A stretch of 64,000 nucleotides of DNA from an uncultured Muribaculaceae bacterium (GCA_947381945.1 CANCXM010000014.1:1-64000), one strand, 5' to 3'; shown: positions 17,170-25,546, counted from the stretch's first letter. Notes: generated by a model from the sequence alone, not told the origin. Numbers and translations are program-made.

Positions 17170-17275
17170 GATTGCAGTTGGGAGTTGTCAACATTTGTAG
17201 GGACGCGCTGTAGCGCGTATGCCAAATTGAATTGGTTTATTCAGTTGGAAATTGAGAGTTTTCAGTTTTGAGCTC
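17170..17275 (-). repeat. AACTCAAAACT word repeats in the leuS leader
   Basis: On the minus strand GACAACTCCCAACTGCAATC touches the leuS ATG, and a second block at 17236-17275 reads GCTCAAAACTGAAAACTCTC. A palindromic element lies between. Confidence 0.7.
17196..17223 (+). repeat. short palindromic element, CTGTAG core
   Basis: TGTAGGGACGCGCTGTAGCG then CGTATGCC, in the leuS leader; inverted relative to the copy at 17324. Confidence 0.85.
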
Positions 17276-17323
17276 AGGGCGTTTTTTGTTTGTCAACCCA
17301 TTTAAGGGATTACAACTTTCATC

Positions 17324-17353
17324 GGGCATACGCGCTACAGCGCGTCCCTACAA
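17324..17353 (-). repeat. short palindromic element, inverted partner
   Basis: GGGCATACGCGCTACAGCGC then GTCCCTACAA, 100 bp from the oppositely oriented copy at 17196; together they could form a larger stem between nadA and leuS. Confidence 0.85.
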
Positions 17354-17359
17354 AAACTA

Positions 17360-18325
17360 TTAACTAAGCTTCAACATTCTCTCGATGGGGCGGCGGGCAT
17401 CGTCGATGATTGCTTCGTCGACGTGGACTTCCGGCATCTCATAGCGGAGAGTGTTGTAAAGTTTTTCGAGTGTGTTGAGCTTCATGAATGAGCAATCGTT
17501 GCAGGCGCATGTCGAGTCGTTGGGAGGAGCGGGGATGAATTTTTTCTCCGGACAGCGGCGGCGCATCTCATGAAGAATTCCGCTCTCGGTGGCAACGATA
17601 AATTCATCGGCATCGGCCTCCACTGCATATTCGAGAAGCACGGCTGTCGAACCGATTTTGTCGGCCACAAGACAGATGGGTTTCGGGCACTCGGGATGGA
17701 CGAGAACCTTGGCCTCGGGATGCTCCTTTTTCAGCTCTAAAATCTTCTCGAGAGAGAACTGTTCGTGGACGTGGCAGGCACCATCCCAAAGGAGCATTTC
17801 GCGACCCGTCTGCGAGTTGATGTAATTGCCCAAATTGCGGTCCGGACCGAAGATGATTTTCTCGTCGGCAGGGAGCGACGAAACGACCTTCATCGCGTTG
17901 CCGGAAGTGACCACAATGTCGGTGTGGGCCTTGACCGCAGCGGAGGTGTTGACGTAGCTGATGACGGTGTGATCCGGATGCTTTTCGACGAAGGTTTTGA
18001 ACTCGTCGGCAGGGCAACTGTCGGCCAGCGAGCAGCCGGCGTTGAGGTCGGGGACGAGCACCTTTTTTCCGGGGCAGAGAACCTTCACGGTCTCACCCAT
18101 GAAGTGGACTCCACACATCACGATTATGTCATTGTCGAGGGTCTCGGCAATCCGTGCGAGAGCGAGGGAATCACCGACGAAATCCGCGAGGTCCTGAATC
18201 TCGCCGACGGTGTAGTAGTGCGCGAGTATGGCTGCGTTCTTTTCCTCCTTGAGTTTTTTGATTTCAACAGCGAGGTCCAGACCGGCCTCTACCGGGACAT
18301 CGACGAACCCTTTTTCAACATTCAT
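17360..18325 (-). CDS. nadA: quinolinate synthase NadA
   Basis: 321 residues. Condenses iminoaspartate with dihydroxyacetone phosphate to quinolinate in de novo NAD synthesis using a [4Fe-4S] cluster. The three expected cluster-ligand regions are visible: MCGVHFMGETVKVLCPGKKV near 90, VHPECPKPICLV near 210, and CACNDCSFMKLNTLEKLY near 277. HYYTVGEIQDLADFVGDSLAL near 40-60 is the first substrate-binding half. nadB and nadC are not in the window. The AT-rich block 18326-18765 lies directly upstream. Confidence 0.96.
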   Translation of the reverse strand: MNVEKGFVDVPVEAGLDLAVEIKKLKEEKNAAILAHYYTVGEIQDLADFVGDSLALARIAETLDNDIIVMCGVHFMGETVKVLCPGKKVLVPDLNAGCSLADSCPADEFKTFVEKHPDHTVISYVNTSAAVKAHTDIVVTSGNAMKVVSSLPADEKIIFGPDRNLGNYINSQTGREMLLWDGACHVHEQFSLEKILELKKEHPEAKVLVHPECPKPICLVADKIGSTAVLLEYAVEADADEFIVATESGILHEMRRRCPEKKFIPAPPNDSTCACNDCSFMKLNTLEKLYNTLRYEMPEVHVDEAIIDDARRPIERMLKLS

Positions 18326-18765
18326 TTATTTTATGTTTTTATTTTGTGGAAAAAATTTTTTTCAAAAAGCTCAATAAGTAGAAGTATATTGGATGTTAAT
18401 AAGTGAAATAACTTTTCAGCCCTTTTCTTGCATTTTCGGGTTATTGATGTCGGGTTAACATTTTCATCATAGTTATTGACATATTAAGTGCCATGAATTC
18501 GACCACTTACTGATGTTATTAACATTGTGTTAATAAAGTGCAAAGTTAAAAACTTTTCATGTTATTTCCAACCGTTTTATGTTGAAAAGGGTATTGAAAA
18601 CCGTTTGAGAGATTTATGATAACTTATTTTGAGGAAAGGGACTAAGTCATATAAACCGCAGGTGTTGAGATATGCAAGTCTAATCTTTAAAAAGTCATTG
18701 AAATCTTATTGACAGTTTTCAACATAGTTTTCAACAGTGTTAATAACTCTGTCCGGATGTTGAAA
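18326..18765. other. AT-rich gene-free block with clustered 9-mers, origin-like
   Basis: No gene. The 9-mer TGTTAATAA occurs at 18394-18402, 18528-18536 and 18738-18746 and on the other strand at 18516-18524; TGTTGAAAA occurs at 18580-18588 and, on the other strand, at 18716-18724 and 18728-18736. These resemble degenerate DnaA boxes (TGTGGATAA) and the surroundings are AT-rich. It may be oriC, another multi-site binding region, or simply the nadA leader. Origin function is inferred, not shown. Confidence 0.35.
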
Positions 18766-19512
18766 TCAAGCTTTACCGAGAGGCTTTACCCGGAGCTTTC
18801 CGGCGCGCTTCTCAGCGTTGGCCAGACGGCGCCGCTCACGTCGGGTGAGGGCCGGATGGAGGGGGATTTCCATGGAGATCGGAGCGGATTCCGAAGTGGA
18901 ATTTTTGAGGGAAGACAGGGTTGTGGAGGTAGAGGTTTTTGTGGTTTCGGATGAGGTTTCCGGTGAGCTTTTCCGGGTGGAATTTTTGAGGGAAGATAGG
19001 GTTGCGACAGGGGCGATTTTCCCGTGTCCGGATGAGGCTTGGGTAGCGGTTTTCAGGGTGGAATCCGATGTTGAAAAAGTTGTGGCGGAAGAGTGGATTT
19101 TTGCGGATTCGGAGGGGTGGCCGGAGCGGGATTTAGGGAGGTTTTCAATTGCAGTTTTGCGGCGTTTTTCCGCCCTCTCCCGGGCTCGTTCGGAGCGAGT
19201 GAGGGCACGGTCTATTTCGGGTAGAATGACTGCAAAAATGAGCTGGATTTCCTTAGGCTGCGATGGGAGATGAATCTTGTGTGTCCGGAGGTAGGTGTCG
19301 ATCAGATCCATTGTCCGACGTGTGAATTTCTCGCTCTCCGGGAGGAGCAGTGAAGTGACGATTACCCGCTCCAGAATGTCGGCATAAAACTTTTTGGAGA
19401 CGGGGAGAGACGATGATTTCCGTGGGCCGGCAAATTTAAGGCAGATGTTGTTGAAGGTTGAATCGGCTTTGCGTCGGGATGTCTTTGAGGCAGGAGAGAG
19501 GGTTGAAGTCAT
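18766..19512 (-). CDS. hypothetical Ser/Thr/Lys-rich protein with internal repeat
   Basis: 248 residues. The N-terminal ~100 residues look folded (SKKFYADILERVIVTSLLLP, TRRTMDLIDTYLRTHKIHLP, EIQLIFAVILPEIDRALTRS). The second half is low-complexity with a duplicated LSSLKNSTxxSxPE block (about 168-182 and 197-210) and a basic tail (ALTRRERRRLANAEKRAGKL). No signal or membrane segment. I do not recognise the family. It starts just downstream of a palindromic leader at 19517-19555 and ends at the origin-like block, so a DNA-associated role is possible but unproven. Confidence 0.65.
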   Translation of the reverse strand: MTSTLSPASKTSRRKADSTFNNICLKFAGPRKSSSLPVSKKFYADILERVIVTSLLLPESEKFTRRTMDLIDTYLRTHKIHLPSQPKEIQLIFAVILPEIDRALTRSERARERAEKRRKTAIENLPKSRSGHPSESAKIHSSATTFSTSDSTLKTATQASSGHGKIAPVATLSSLKNSTRKSSPETSSETTKTSTSTTLSSLKNSTSESAPISMEIPLHPALTRRERRRLANAEKRAGKLRVKPLGKA

Positions 19513-19516
19513 GGTT

Positions 19517-19555
19517 GCGTAATTAATTTTGTTTCTGCAACAAAATTAATACGCA
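19517..19555. promoter_or_regulatory. palindrome in the leader of the 248-residue protein gene
   Basis: GCGTAATTAATTTTGTTT faces CAACAAAATTAATACGC; the arms match except for one extra base. It sits about 5 bp upstream of the ATG at 19512. It could be an operator or an mRNA hairpin. Confidence 0.5.
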
Positions 19556-19649
19556 AAATCCCGTAAAAGGTGCGATAATGCAAAATAATACTCCATCCGG
19601 AATGAGTTAGAGGGAATGTGTTGGCTGGGAAGGGTACATAGGGACAAAA

Positions 19650-19842
19650 TGGAAGCTATTTGCAGGAAGGGTACATAAGGACAAAAGGTCAGAAGGGACA
19701 TAAGTTTTTTTATTTTATTTTAACGGCTGATTGGCTGATTGCGACAAAAAAAGCGTTGCAATTCAGTTGAAAAGCTGAATAAAAAAACTTATGTCCCTTC
19801 TGACCTTTTGTCATTATGTACCCTTCCCGAAAATAGCTTCCA
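19650..19842. repeat. long inverted repeat of ACATAAG/ACAAAAG words
   Basis: Left arm from about 19650 (GGAAGCTATTTGCAGGAAGG, GTACATAAGGACAAAAGGTC, AGAAGGGACATAAGTTTTTT) pairs with the right arm from about 19781 to 19842 with only a few mismatches over roughly 60 bp. It lies between the alkaline phosphatase 3' end and the next gene's promoter side. Confidence 0.9.
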
Positions 19843-19859
19843 AGAGGGTATTGAGGATT

Positions 19860-21251
19860 TTATTTGGAAGTGGCGATTTCGAGGATAAGTTTGGGGAGGT
19901 CGGTGTTGTCGTTGAACGACGCGAACTTCTCAGCTCCTACGCCGATAGCATAGACAGGCACGAGACCGCCTGAGTGGCCGTTGGTGGTCCATCCGAGGCC
20001 GGTGAAGCTGTCGAGGATGCCGAATACCTTGAGGGTAAACTGGTCGAAACTGTTGTAGAGGGTCTTCTGGTCCGAACCACTCTGGTTGACGATGCAGCGG
20101 TCAAATTCGGATTTGAGCATCTCGGTCTGTTCGGGTGTCACGGGAACGTTGGTCCAGAAGCCAAGTTTATCTTTCAGGAATTCCTCCATGTCGTCCCAAC
20201 GGTAGGCACGGCGTGAGCGTGCGAGACTGTGGCAATAGTCCGAGAATTCGTCCTTTGAGATTTTCTGATAGTCGTAGTAGTGGAGGTGGAGATCATAGCC
20301 TACGGCATTGTTTCCGAGGCCCATGCCGCCTGTCTCGTGGTCAGCGGTGACAACGATAAGGGTTTCGTCGGGGTGAGCGAGATAGAAGTCGTAGGCAATC
20401 TTCAGTGCTTCGTTGAAGTTGAGGGTCTCCTTAATGATTGTACCGCCGTCGTTGGCATGGCCTGCATGGTCGATGTTGCCACCTTCGACCATCATGAAGA
20501 AGCGGTCACGACCATTGCGTTCAAGCTGAGTGAGACAGGCTTGTGTCATGATCGGAAGGGTCAGGGCACCAGGAATTGAGTCGATGGTGTAGCCGATGTT
20601 TGAAGTGCGGTCCTCAAAAGGCGAGAGCATGAGGACACGGCGTGAGGTGATGGTGTCGAAGCCTTCAGTGCCACGGATGACGCGGACATTGTTCTCGGCG
20701 AAAATGTCCATGAGGTCGGTCTTCTTACCGGTGGCTTTATCCTTGGTTCCACGGAGGTTGGAGCCGCCGATGAAGTCATAGCCACAGGCTGCTGCATCTT
20801 TGCCTATCTCATAGAACATACCGCGGTGGGGAACATGGGTGTAGAATGCACCCGGAGTTGCGTCGTCGGGGTAGACTGAAGTGACGAGACCGACACCATA
20901 GCCATCGTCAAAGAGTGTTTTTGCGATGGATGTGACGGCTGTTGTGTCGGGGGTCACACCGAGCATACCGTTTCGGGTCTTATAGCCTGCGGCAAGGGCG
21001 GTTCCGGCTGCTGCTGAGTCGGTTACCGGTGATGATGCGGAATAGGTTGTTGCTACGGAGCTTACAGGGAACTGCATCATGAGGATGGGGTCGGTGTTGC
21101 CGAGGACGGTGCGGTTGTAGGCTTCGGTGCCCATTACCTGTCCCATGCCCATGCCGTCGCCGATGTAGTAGAAGATGTATTTAGGAGATGCTGCAAAGAG
21201 CGATGCGCCAATGAGAATAGAGGCGGCAGTTGAAAGAAATCTGTGTTTCAT
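19860..21251 (-). CDS. alkaline phosphatase
   Basis: 463 residues from the ATG giving a signal peptide (MKHRFLSTAASILIGASLFAA); the ORF extends upstream but that part crosses the promoter. Metal-dependent phosphomonoesterase of the PhoA superfamily in the periplasm or secreted. Metal-binding IGDGMGMGQ at 30-38, the nucleophile Ser79 in VTDSAAAGTALAAG, VEGGNIDHAGHAND near 265, VVTADHETGGMG near 310, and TNGHSGGLVPVYAIG near 430. It could be controlled by phosphate, but no Pho-box can be assigned. Confidence 0.93.
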   Translation of the reverse strand: MKHRFLSTAASILIGASLFAASPKYIFYYIGDGMGMGQVMGTEAYNRTVLGNTDPILMMQFPVSSVATTYSASSPVTDSAAAGTALAAGYKTRNGMLGVTPDTTAVTSIAKTLFDDGYGVGLVTSVYPDDATPGAFYTHVPHRGMFYEIGKDAAACGYDFIGGSNLRGTKDKATGKKTDLMDIFAENNVRVIRGTEGFDTITSRRVLMLSPFEDRTSNIGYTIDSIPGALTLPIMTQACLTQLERNGRDRFFMMVEGGNIDHAGHANDGGTIIKETLNFNEALKIAYDFYLAHPDETLIVVTADHETGGMGLGNNAVGYDLHLHYYDYQKISKDEFSDYCHSLARSRRAYRWDDMEEFLKDKLGFWTNVPVTPEQTEMLKSEFDRCIVNQSGSDQKTLYNSFDQFTLKVFGILDSFTGLGWTTNGHSGGLVPVYAIGVGAEKFASFNDNTDLPKLILEIATSK

Positions 21252-21286
21252 CAGGTGGATTTTGAGTTTAGTTTGATTGGTAATGG

Positions 21287-21294
21287 CAAAGTTA
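21287..21294 (-). promoter_or_regulatory. -7 element of the alkaline phosphatase promoter
   Basis: TAACTTTG on the minus strand, 35 nt before the chosen ATG; no clear -33 TTTG at the usual spacing. Confidence 0.5.
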
Positions 21295-21364
21295 GGAAAT
21301 AATTTCGTATAGGTGACCGGCAGTTTTGCGCCATCTGGTTCAAATTTTTTCAAAAACGGTTCAA

Positions 21365-21410
21365 AGAGGGTTGGGAGTTGGGAGTTTTTAGTTGTGAGTT
21401 GGGGATACAG
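21365..21410 (-). repeat. AACTCACAACT word repeat upstream of alkaline phosphatase
   Basis: On the minus strand: CCAACTCACAACTAAAAACT, CCCAACTCCCAACC; C/A-rich strand is the sense strand. Confidence 0.7.
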
Positions 21411-21446
21411 AAGAACAGACGGGCAGAAGTGACAGAAGTTTTTTAG
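21403..21446 (+). repeat. single arm of the ACAGAAG hairpin family
   Basis: GGATACAGAAGAACAGACGG, GCAGAAGTGACAGAAGTTTT. It has the same word structure as the long hairpins, but no matching second arm is seen nearby. Confidence 0.65.
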
Positions 21447-21462
21447 TTGTGAGTTGGGGGGC

Positions 21463-21490
21463 TGTAGGGACGCGCTGTAGCGCGTATGCC
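21463..21490 (+). repeat. short palindromic element, CTGTAG core
   Basis: TGTAGGGACGCGCTGTAGCG then CGTATGCC, between GH3-family gene and alkaline phosphatase. Confidence 0.85.
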
Positions 21491-21507
21491 GGATGACATA
21501 CGATAAG

Positions 21508-21555
21508 GATTGTTTTGAGTTGTTAGTTGTGAGTTTTGAGTTGTTAGGTGTCAGT
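21508..21555 (-). repeat. AACTCAAAACT word repeat after the GH3-family gene
   Basis: On the minus strand CTAACAACTCAAAACTCACA, ACTAACAACTCAAAACA; it overlaps the 3' end of the upstream gene by a few bases. Confidence 0.75.
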
Positions 21556-23062
21556 TGTTGAAGCGGAGGATTTCGTCGATGGGGTGGCGGGAGTTCGACA
21601 GGCGGGGCACCTTGCGCTGTCCGCCGAGTTTTCCTGTGGATGCAAGCCAGGTGTCGAAAACTCCGGGACGCCCTTTGACTACCGTAAGCTGGTCAAGGAA
21701 AATGCCGTGGCTGCGCTTGGCCTCGTAGTCGCTGTTTTCCTGCTGCAAAGCGAGGTCGAGACAGCGGGCGAACTCGTCGAGCGATGCAGGTTCGCGGTTG
21801 AATTCTATGAGCCATTCGTGGCGTCCACGGGAATGGTCGGAGGCGTAGACCGGTGCGGCGGTGTAGTTGGCAATCTCACAATTGAGGTCGCGACACACTT
21901 TCGTGAGGGCTGCTTCAGCGTTCTGAACCATCAGTTCCTCGCCGAAAGCGTTGATGTAGCTCTTGGTGCGTCCGGAAATGGTGATTTTCAGCGGGTCGAC
22001 TGATTCGATGCGGACGGTGTCGCCGAGAGGATAGCGCCAGAGACCGTTGCAGGAGGTGATGACCATAGCATAAACCTCCCCCTCTTCCACTTCCCATGCA
22101 GGGATGATTTCGGGTCGGTCGCTGTCGGCCTCGTCGGCACGGATGAATTCAAAGAATGTCCCGCAGTCGAGCAAAAGCAGGAGCGATGAATCACCGATGG
22201 CGTTCTGGAGCGCGAAGAAGCCTTCCGATGCGTTGTAACATTCGAGATAGCGCATCGAGGGTGAGGTGATGTGGCGGTACTGCTCGCGGTATGGTGCCAT
22301 GGAGATGCCTCCGTGGAAGAAGACTTCAAGGTTGGGCCATACGTCGTGGATTGTCGTGGCTCCTTTTTTAGCTATGATTTCCTTGAGTACGGTCATGAAC
22401 CATGAGGGGACACCGGAAATGTTGGTGATGTTCTCGTCCATCGCGGCTTCGACGAGTGCAGGGAGTTTAACCGCCCAGTCTTCGAGAAGGGCCACCTTCT
22501 TTGAGGGTACGCGGAATAGGTTGGCGATAGGGTTGATGCGGTCGATGAGGTTGGCTGAGAGGTCGCCGACTTTCACACCCGGAGGGAGGGTCAGTTCGTT
22601 GGCGAAACTTCCACCGAGAATGAAGCTTTTGCCGGAGAATATGCGGCTGTCGGGGTAGAGGCTGAGATAGTGGGCCACGACATCGGCTCCGCCACGGTAG
22701 TGGGAGCGGTTGAATGATTCGCGTGTGACGGGGATATATTTGCTTTTGCCGTCGGAGGTGCCGGAGGATTGGGCGAAGTTGCGTGTCACACCCGGCCAGA
22801 GGAGGTCTTTCTCACCCGCTATCATTCTCATGACCCAGGGGCGGAGAGAGGCGTAGGGGACGGTCGACGGGAGCGCACGGCGGTAATCATCATAGGTTTT
22901 CACCGTGTCCAGTCCGTTTTCAGCGGCCCAGCGGGTGGAACGCAGGGCTTTGAGCAGACGGTCGAGCTCGTTGAGCTGGATTTCGCGTGTGTGACCGGTC
23001 CATGACCGTGAGACATTTACTCTATGACCGAACAAAGCGCGTGCGAAGGGTGTGAAATCCAT
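21551..23062 (-). CDS. GH3 auxin-responsive promoter family protein
   Basis: 503 residues. The bacterial GH3 family is related to plant acyl-acid-amido synthetases of the adenylate-forming ANL superfamily. The ATP-binding P-loop-like SSGTSDGKSKYIPVT lies at about 99-113, the start YASLRPWVMRMIAGEKDLLWPG at about 73-94, a central YNASEGFFALQ near 285 and the hinge region YRYPLGDTVRI/SGRTKSYINAFGEELMV near 360-395. Such proteins are widespread in Bacteroidota and their substrate is unknown. No signal peptide. Confidence 0.88.
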   Translation of the reverse strand: MDFTPFARALFGHRVNVSRSWTGHTREIQLNELDRLLKALRSTRWAAENGLDTVKTYDDYRRALPSTVPYASLRPWVMRMIAGEKDLLWPGVTRNFAQSSGTSDGKSKYIPVTRESFNRSHYRGGADVVAHYLSLYPDSRIFSGKSFILGGSFANELTLPPGVKVGDLSANLIDRINPIANLFRVPSKKVALLEDWAVKLPALVEAAMDENITNISGVPSWFMTVLKEIIAKKGATTIHDVWPNLEVFFHGGISMAPYREQYRHITSPSMRYLECYNASEGFFALQNAIGDSSLLLLLDCGTFFEFIRADEADSDRPEIIPAWEVEEGEVYAMVITSCNGLWRYPLGDTVRIESVDPLKITISGRTKSYINAFGEELMVQNAEAALTKVCRDLNCEIANYTAAPVYASDHSRGRHEWLIEFNREPASLDEFARCLDLALQQENSDYEAKRSHGIFLDQLTVVKGRPGVFDTWLASTGKLGGQRKVPRLSNSRHPIDEILRFNN

Positions 23063-23178
23063 GATGGAGTTGACGTTTGGTTTGATTCAAATGATGATTG
23101 TAATCTCGGAATCGTTGACTGTAGATTGTCGGGTTTGCGGGCGTTTCCCGGACCGGGCAGGGAGCTGTGAGAGAGGGC

Positions 23179-23880
23179 TCAGAGCTCGTCGGGGTGCTTG
23201 CGGTAGTATTCCTTCAGCAGTGGACCGATGTTGAAGTAGTAGCCTCCTTTGGGTTTTCCTTCGGAGTCCTTGACGGTGATATATTCGTAGGATGGATCGT
23301 AGAAGACGTGGTCGGCGACGGTGTAGTCCATCATGTTGAGGAGGACATACTCGTGTTGAGGCTCGATGACATACCATGCGTTCTCCTCATCCTCGCCGGT
23401 ACCGGTCGAGACGATGGCCATGAGCAGATAGTTGAGCTTGTATTGCCAGATGTTGGCGAGGTTTGTCTTGCCCTTCTCGCGCAGGGCGTTGATGAGCATC
23501 ACCATCTCGCCGAGATTGAAGGGGTTGTCGGCAAGGGCTTTCTCAGCGTAGGCTATCACGGAGTCACATTCCTGACGAGTGAGCTTGTTGGAGCGTGTGA
23601 GGACATTGTATTGGATGTCGCGCTGCGAGGAGCGGTAGGGGTTGTAGTCCTCCTGAAACATGTAGCCGAGGTAGAGATGGCGGTATTTGTCAATCTTCAT
23701 CAGCGTGTCGTTGCGCTGGAATTCCTGCATGAGGCGGGGATAATAGTACTGGGAGCGAGTGTCGAGTGTCTCCTGACGGATTTTTTCGAGGTCGGGTTTC
23801 TCGCGTTTGAGCTTGTTGATCTGCGCAGAGGCAGTTGCTGTGAAGAGGAGGGCGAGTATGAAGGTGATTATCGGACGCAT
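23179..23880 (-). CDS. DUF4919 family secreted protein
   Basis: 233 residues from the ATG that gives a signal peptide (MRPIITFILALLFTATASAQ). Downstream: KLKREKPDLEKIRQETLDTR, YYYPRLMQEFQRNDTLMKIDKYRHLYLGYMFQEDYNPY, and a YAEKALADNPFNLGEMVMLI segment reminiscent of a TPR helix pair; this pattern is the Bacteroidota DUF4919 family. Function unknown. It starts 8 nt after the stop of the membrane-protein gene upstream, so the two are probably co-transcribed. Confidence 0.8.
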   Translation of the reverse strand: MRPIITFILALLFTATASAQINKLKREKPDLEKIRQETLDTRSQYYYPRLMQEFQRNDTLMKIDKYRHLYLGYMFQEDYNPYRSSQRDIQYNVLTRSNKLTRQECDSVIAYAEKALADNPFNLGEMVMLINALREKGKTNLANIWQYKLNYLLMAIVSTGTGEDEENAWYVIEPQHEYVLLNMMDYTVADHVFYDPSYEYITVKDSEGKPKGGYYFNIGPLLKEYYRKHPDEL

Positions 23881-23888
23881 GGGAAAGT

Positions 23889-24422
23889 TTAATTGAGAGG
23901 TGAGGGTACGGTTGGGTTTGATGAAAACGCGGCGATGAGCCACAGGAGAGCGGTGCCGACGATGGACATTGTGACCACAGCCGGCAGTCCTTTGGCACAA
24001 AGATAGTTTAAAAATTTGGAAGATGGAAATTCCATCACACTTCCGGCAGGAGTGCGGCTGTAGGCTATGCCCCCGAGGATGGCTCCGGCGACGGCACCGA
24101 TTATCATCCATTCGTGGGAGATGGCGAGTCCGACAAATGTACCTGCAATAGCTGCACCGGCGATGTAGCCGACACCACGGCGCGAGGTTGAGATGTTCTT
24201 GGGCAGGAGATATTGAAGGATGAGGACGATGACGGTTGCGATTCCCCAGAAAATGAGGGGTGTTGAAGTGGCATGTACGGCGGTCAGCCCGATGCCCGCC
24301 AGTCCGGCGAAGGCGGCGAGGACTGCAAACGTATTTGACATGAAAGTCAGTATGATGGAGACGATGAGGAGTATCATGCTCACCACCATTATCGCTATTA
24401 TCAGGGTTGCTGAGGTTGCCAT
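23889..24422 (-). CDS. small multi-pass membrane protein
   Basis: 177 residues from the ATG chosen; the upstream extension to 24572 is polar, Ser-rich and probably untranslated. Five or so hydrophobic segments: about 5-28, 30-50, 53-68, 85-110 (GlyxxxGly-rich, GYIAGAAIAGTFVGLAI), 112-125 and 150-170. Glycine-zipper-like helices suggest tight packing, vaguely DUF456-like, but I do not assign a family. It precedes the DUF4919 gene. Confidence 0.65.
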   Translation of the reverse strand: MATSATLIIAIMVVSMILLIVSIILTFMSNTFAVLAAFAGLAGIGLTAVHATSTPLIFWGIATVIVLILQYLLPKNISTSRRGVGYIAGAAIAGTFVGLAISHEWMIIGAVAGAILGGIAYSRTPAGSVMEFPSSKFLNYLCAKGLPAVVTMSIVGTALLWLIAAFSSNPTVPSPLN

Positions 24423-24681
24423 GTGGAAGTGCGGATTGGAAAAATTAGAATTTGCTGATTCGTGAGAGCCGGGGTTTCCCCCGTCGGTGGATGATGAGGA
24501 TGTCAATGGCCGTTGACTGAAATGACGGTAGTTGACAGAAACATTGAGGATTGAGTGAAAACGTGAGTCCATTCAATATTTTTAACGTCCTCCCCACCCC
24601 GATTGTTGCTTCCGGCCAATGGAAAGAGGAATGTTTTGACGTGATTTCTTCCCTTGGAATTGCATTTTGATGAAAAAAAGG

Positions 24682-24689
24682 TAACTTTG
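24682..24689 (+). promoter_or_regulatory. -7 element upstream of the ATPase/DUF4435 pair
   Basis: TAACTTTG, 11 nt before ATG 24701. The identical context GTAACTTTGTAA occurs at 26526 before the next gene. Confidence 0.55.
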
Positions 24690-24700
24690 TAATTTCAAAG

Positions 24701-25543
24701 ATGTTCATTATGGAAAATAGCAGATATATAGAAAGTTTTCAGGTCCGTAAGATGTGGGGAAGAGTTGATCTTCGCTGGAATAATATCAATGAGGATGTGA
24801 ATATTCTCGTCGGTATCAACGGCTCCGGAAAGACGACATTGCTGAATCTGATTTATGATTATTACAATGGATTGAAGCCAAAGAAGAATCTGGTGGAGTT
24901 CGTCGGAGGGTCGGAAATCAGCAGCACCGTCACATATATCCGTTCATTCGATGTCCCGGCTGCAAGCAGGAAAAAGACCGAAAGTCTGCTGTTGCAGGAA
25001 TTGAAGCACACCATCAATCAGAATGGAGAAGGAACATCTTTTTTCGACTACCGGATGAAGATGCTGAATTTTCCCGAACAGTCGGCGACGATAGAGAAGA
25101 GAATCGACAGGTTTTTTGAACTTGTCAATTCGCTCTTTGAGGAAACCGGAAAGAAGATTGCCATTGATCCGCAAAACAATACTCTTGTGTTCTCTGTAAA
25201 AGGAACCGAAAAGTTACTGACGGTCGGTGGAAAGTTGTTGACGGTCAACGATAAGTTTTTGACAGTCGGAGGCGATAAGGTACAGCTTGACCAGCTATCG
25301 TCGGGAGAGAAACAGATATTGCTGATATTGACCACTGTGTTCCTGCAGGAAGAGAGACCGAGTGTCCTGCTTATGGATGAACCGGAAATATCCTTGCATA
25401 TCAGTTGGCAGGATAGGCTGATAGACCTTATCAGGGAACTTAATCCGAATTGCCAGTTGATTCTGACCACCCACTCGCCGAATATCTTTGCCAACGGATG
25501 GGAGGATAAGATTGTGTTCATGAATGATCTCGAATCCGATTAG
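24701..25543 (+). CDS. AAA/ABC-type ATPase of a PARIS-like pair (AriA-like)
   Basis: 280 residues (271-277 if ATG 24710 is used). Walker A VGINGSGKTT at 37-46, ABC signature LSSGEKQ at 199-205, Walker B VLLMDEPE at 222-229 and a switch His in LTTHSP at 255-260 place it with AAA_15/AAA_21 and OLD-type ATPases. The next gene, 3 nt downstream, encodes a DUF4435 protein, the partner pairing of PARIS phage defence (AriA ATPase, AriB). It is clearly shorter than the AriA proteins I know (above 400 residues), so PARIS-like is safer than PARIS. Odd feature: a 7-residue unit KLLTVGG, KLLTVND, KFLTVGG is triplicated at 171-192, just before the signature motif. Confidence 0.8.
   Translation: MFIMENSRYIESFQVRKMWGRVDLRWNNINEDVNILVGINGSGKTTLLNLIYDYYNGLKPKKNLVEFVGGSEISSTVTYIRSFDVPAASRKKTESLLLQELKHTINQNGEGTSFFDYRMKMLNFPEQSATIEKRIDRFFELVNSLFEETGKKIAIDPQNNTLVFSVKGTEKLLTVGGKLLTVNDKFLTVGGDKVQLDQLSSGEKQILLILTTVFLQEERPSVLLMDEPEISLHISWQDRLIDLIRELNPNCQLILTTHSPNIFANGWEDKIVFMNDLESD
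25211..25276 (+). repeat. triplicated 21-bp unit inside the ATPase gene
   Basis: Three in-frame units (AAGTTACTGACGGTCGGTGG, AAGTTGTTGACGGTCAACGA, AAGTTTTTGACAGTCGGAGG) encode KLLTVGG/KLLTVND/KFLTVGG. The units have diverged, so the repeat is not brand new. Confidence 0.8.
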
Positions 25544-25546
25544 GCT

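Noticed and set aside
17170..17359. T-box or other tRNA-sensing leader for leuS
   Set aside because: The leader is made of palindromic elements and word repeats; no T-box core sequence is visible and T-boxes are not expected in this phylum.
24423..24572. N-terminal extension of the small membrane protein
   Set aside because: Polar Ser/Asn-rich stretch before the first hydrophobic helix and no promoter in front; the internal ATG at 24422 fits better.
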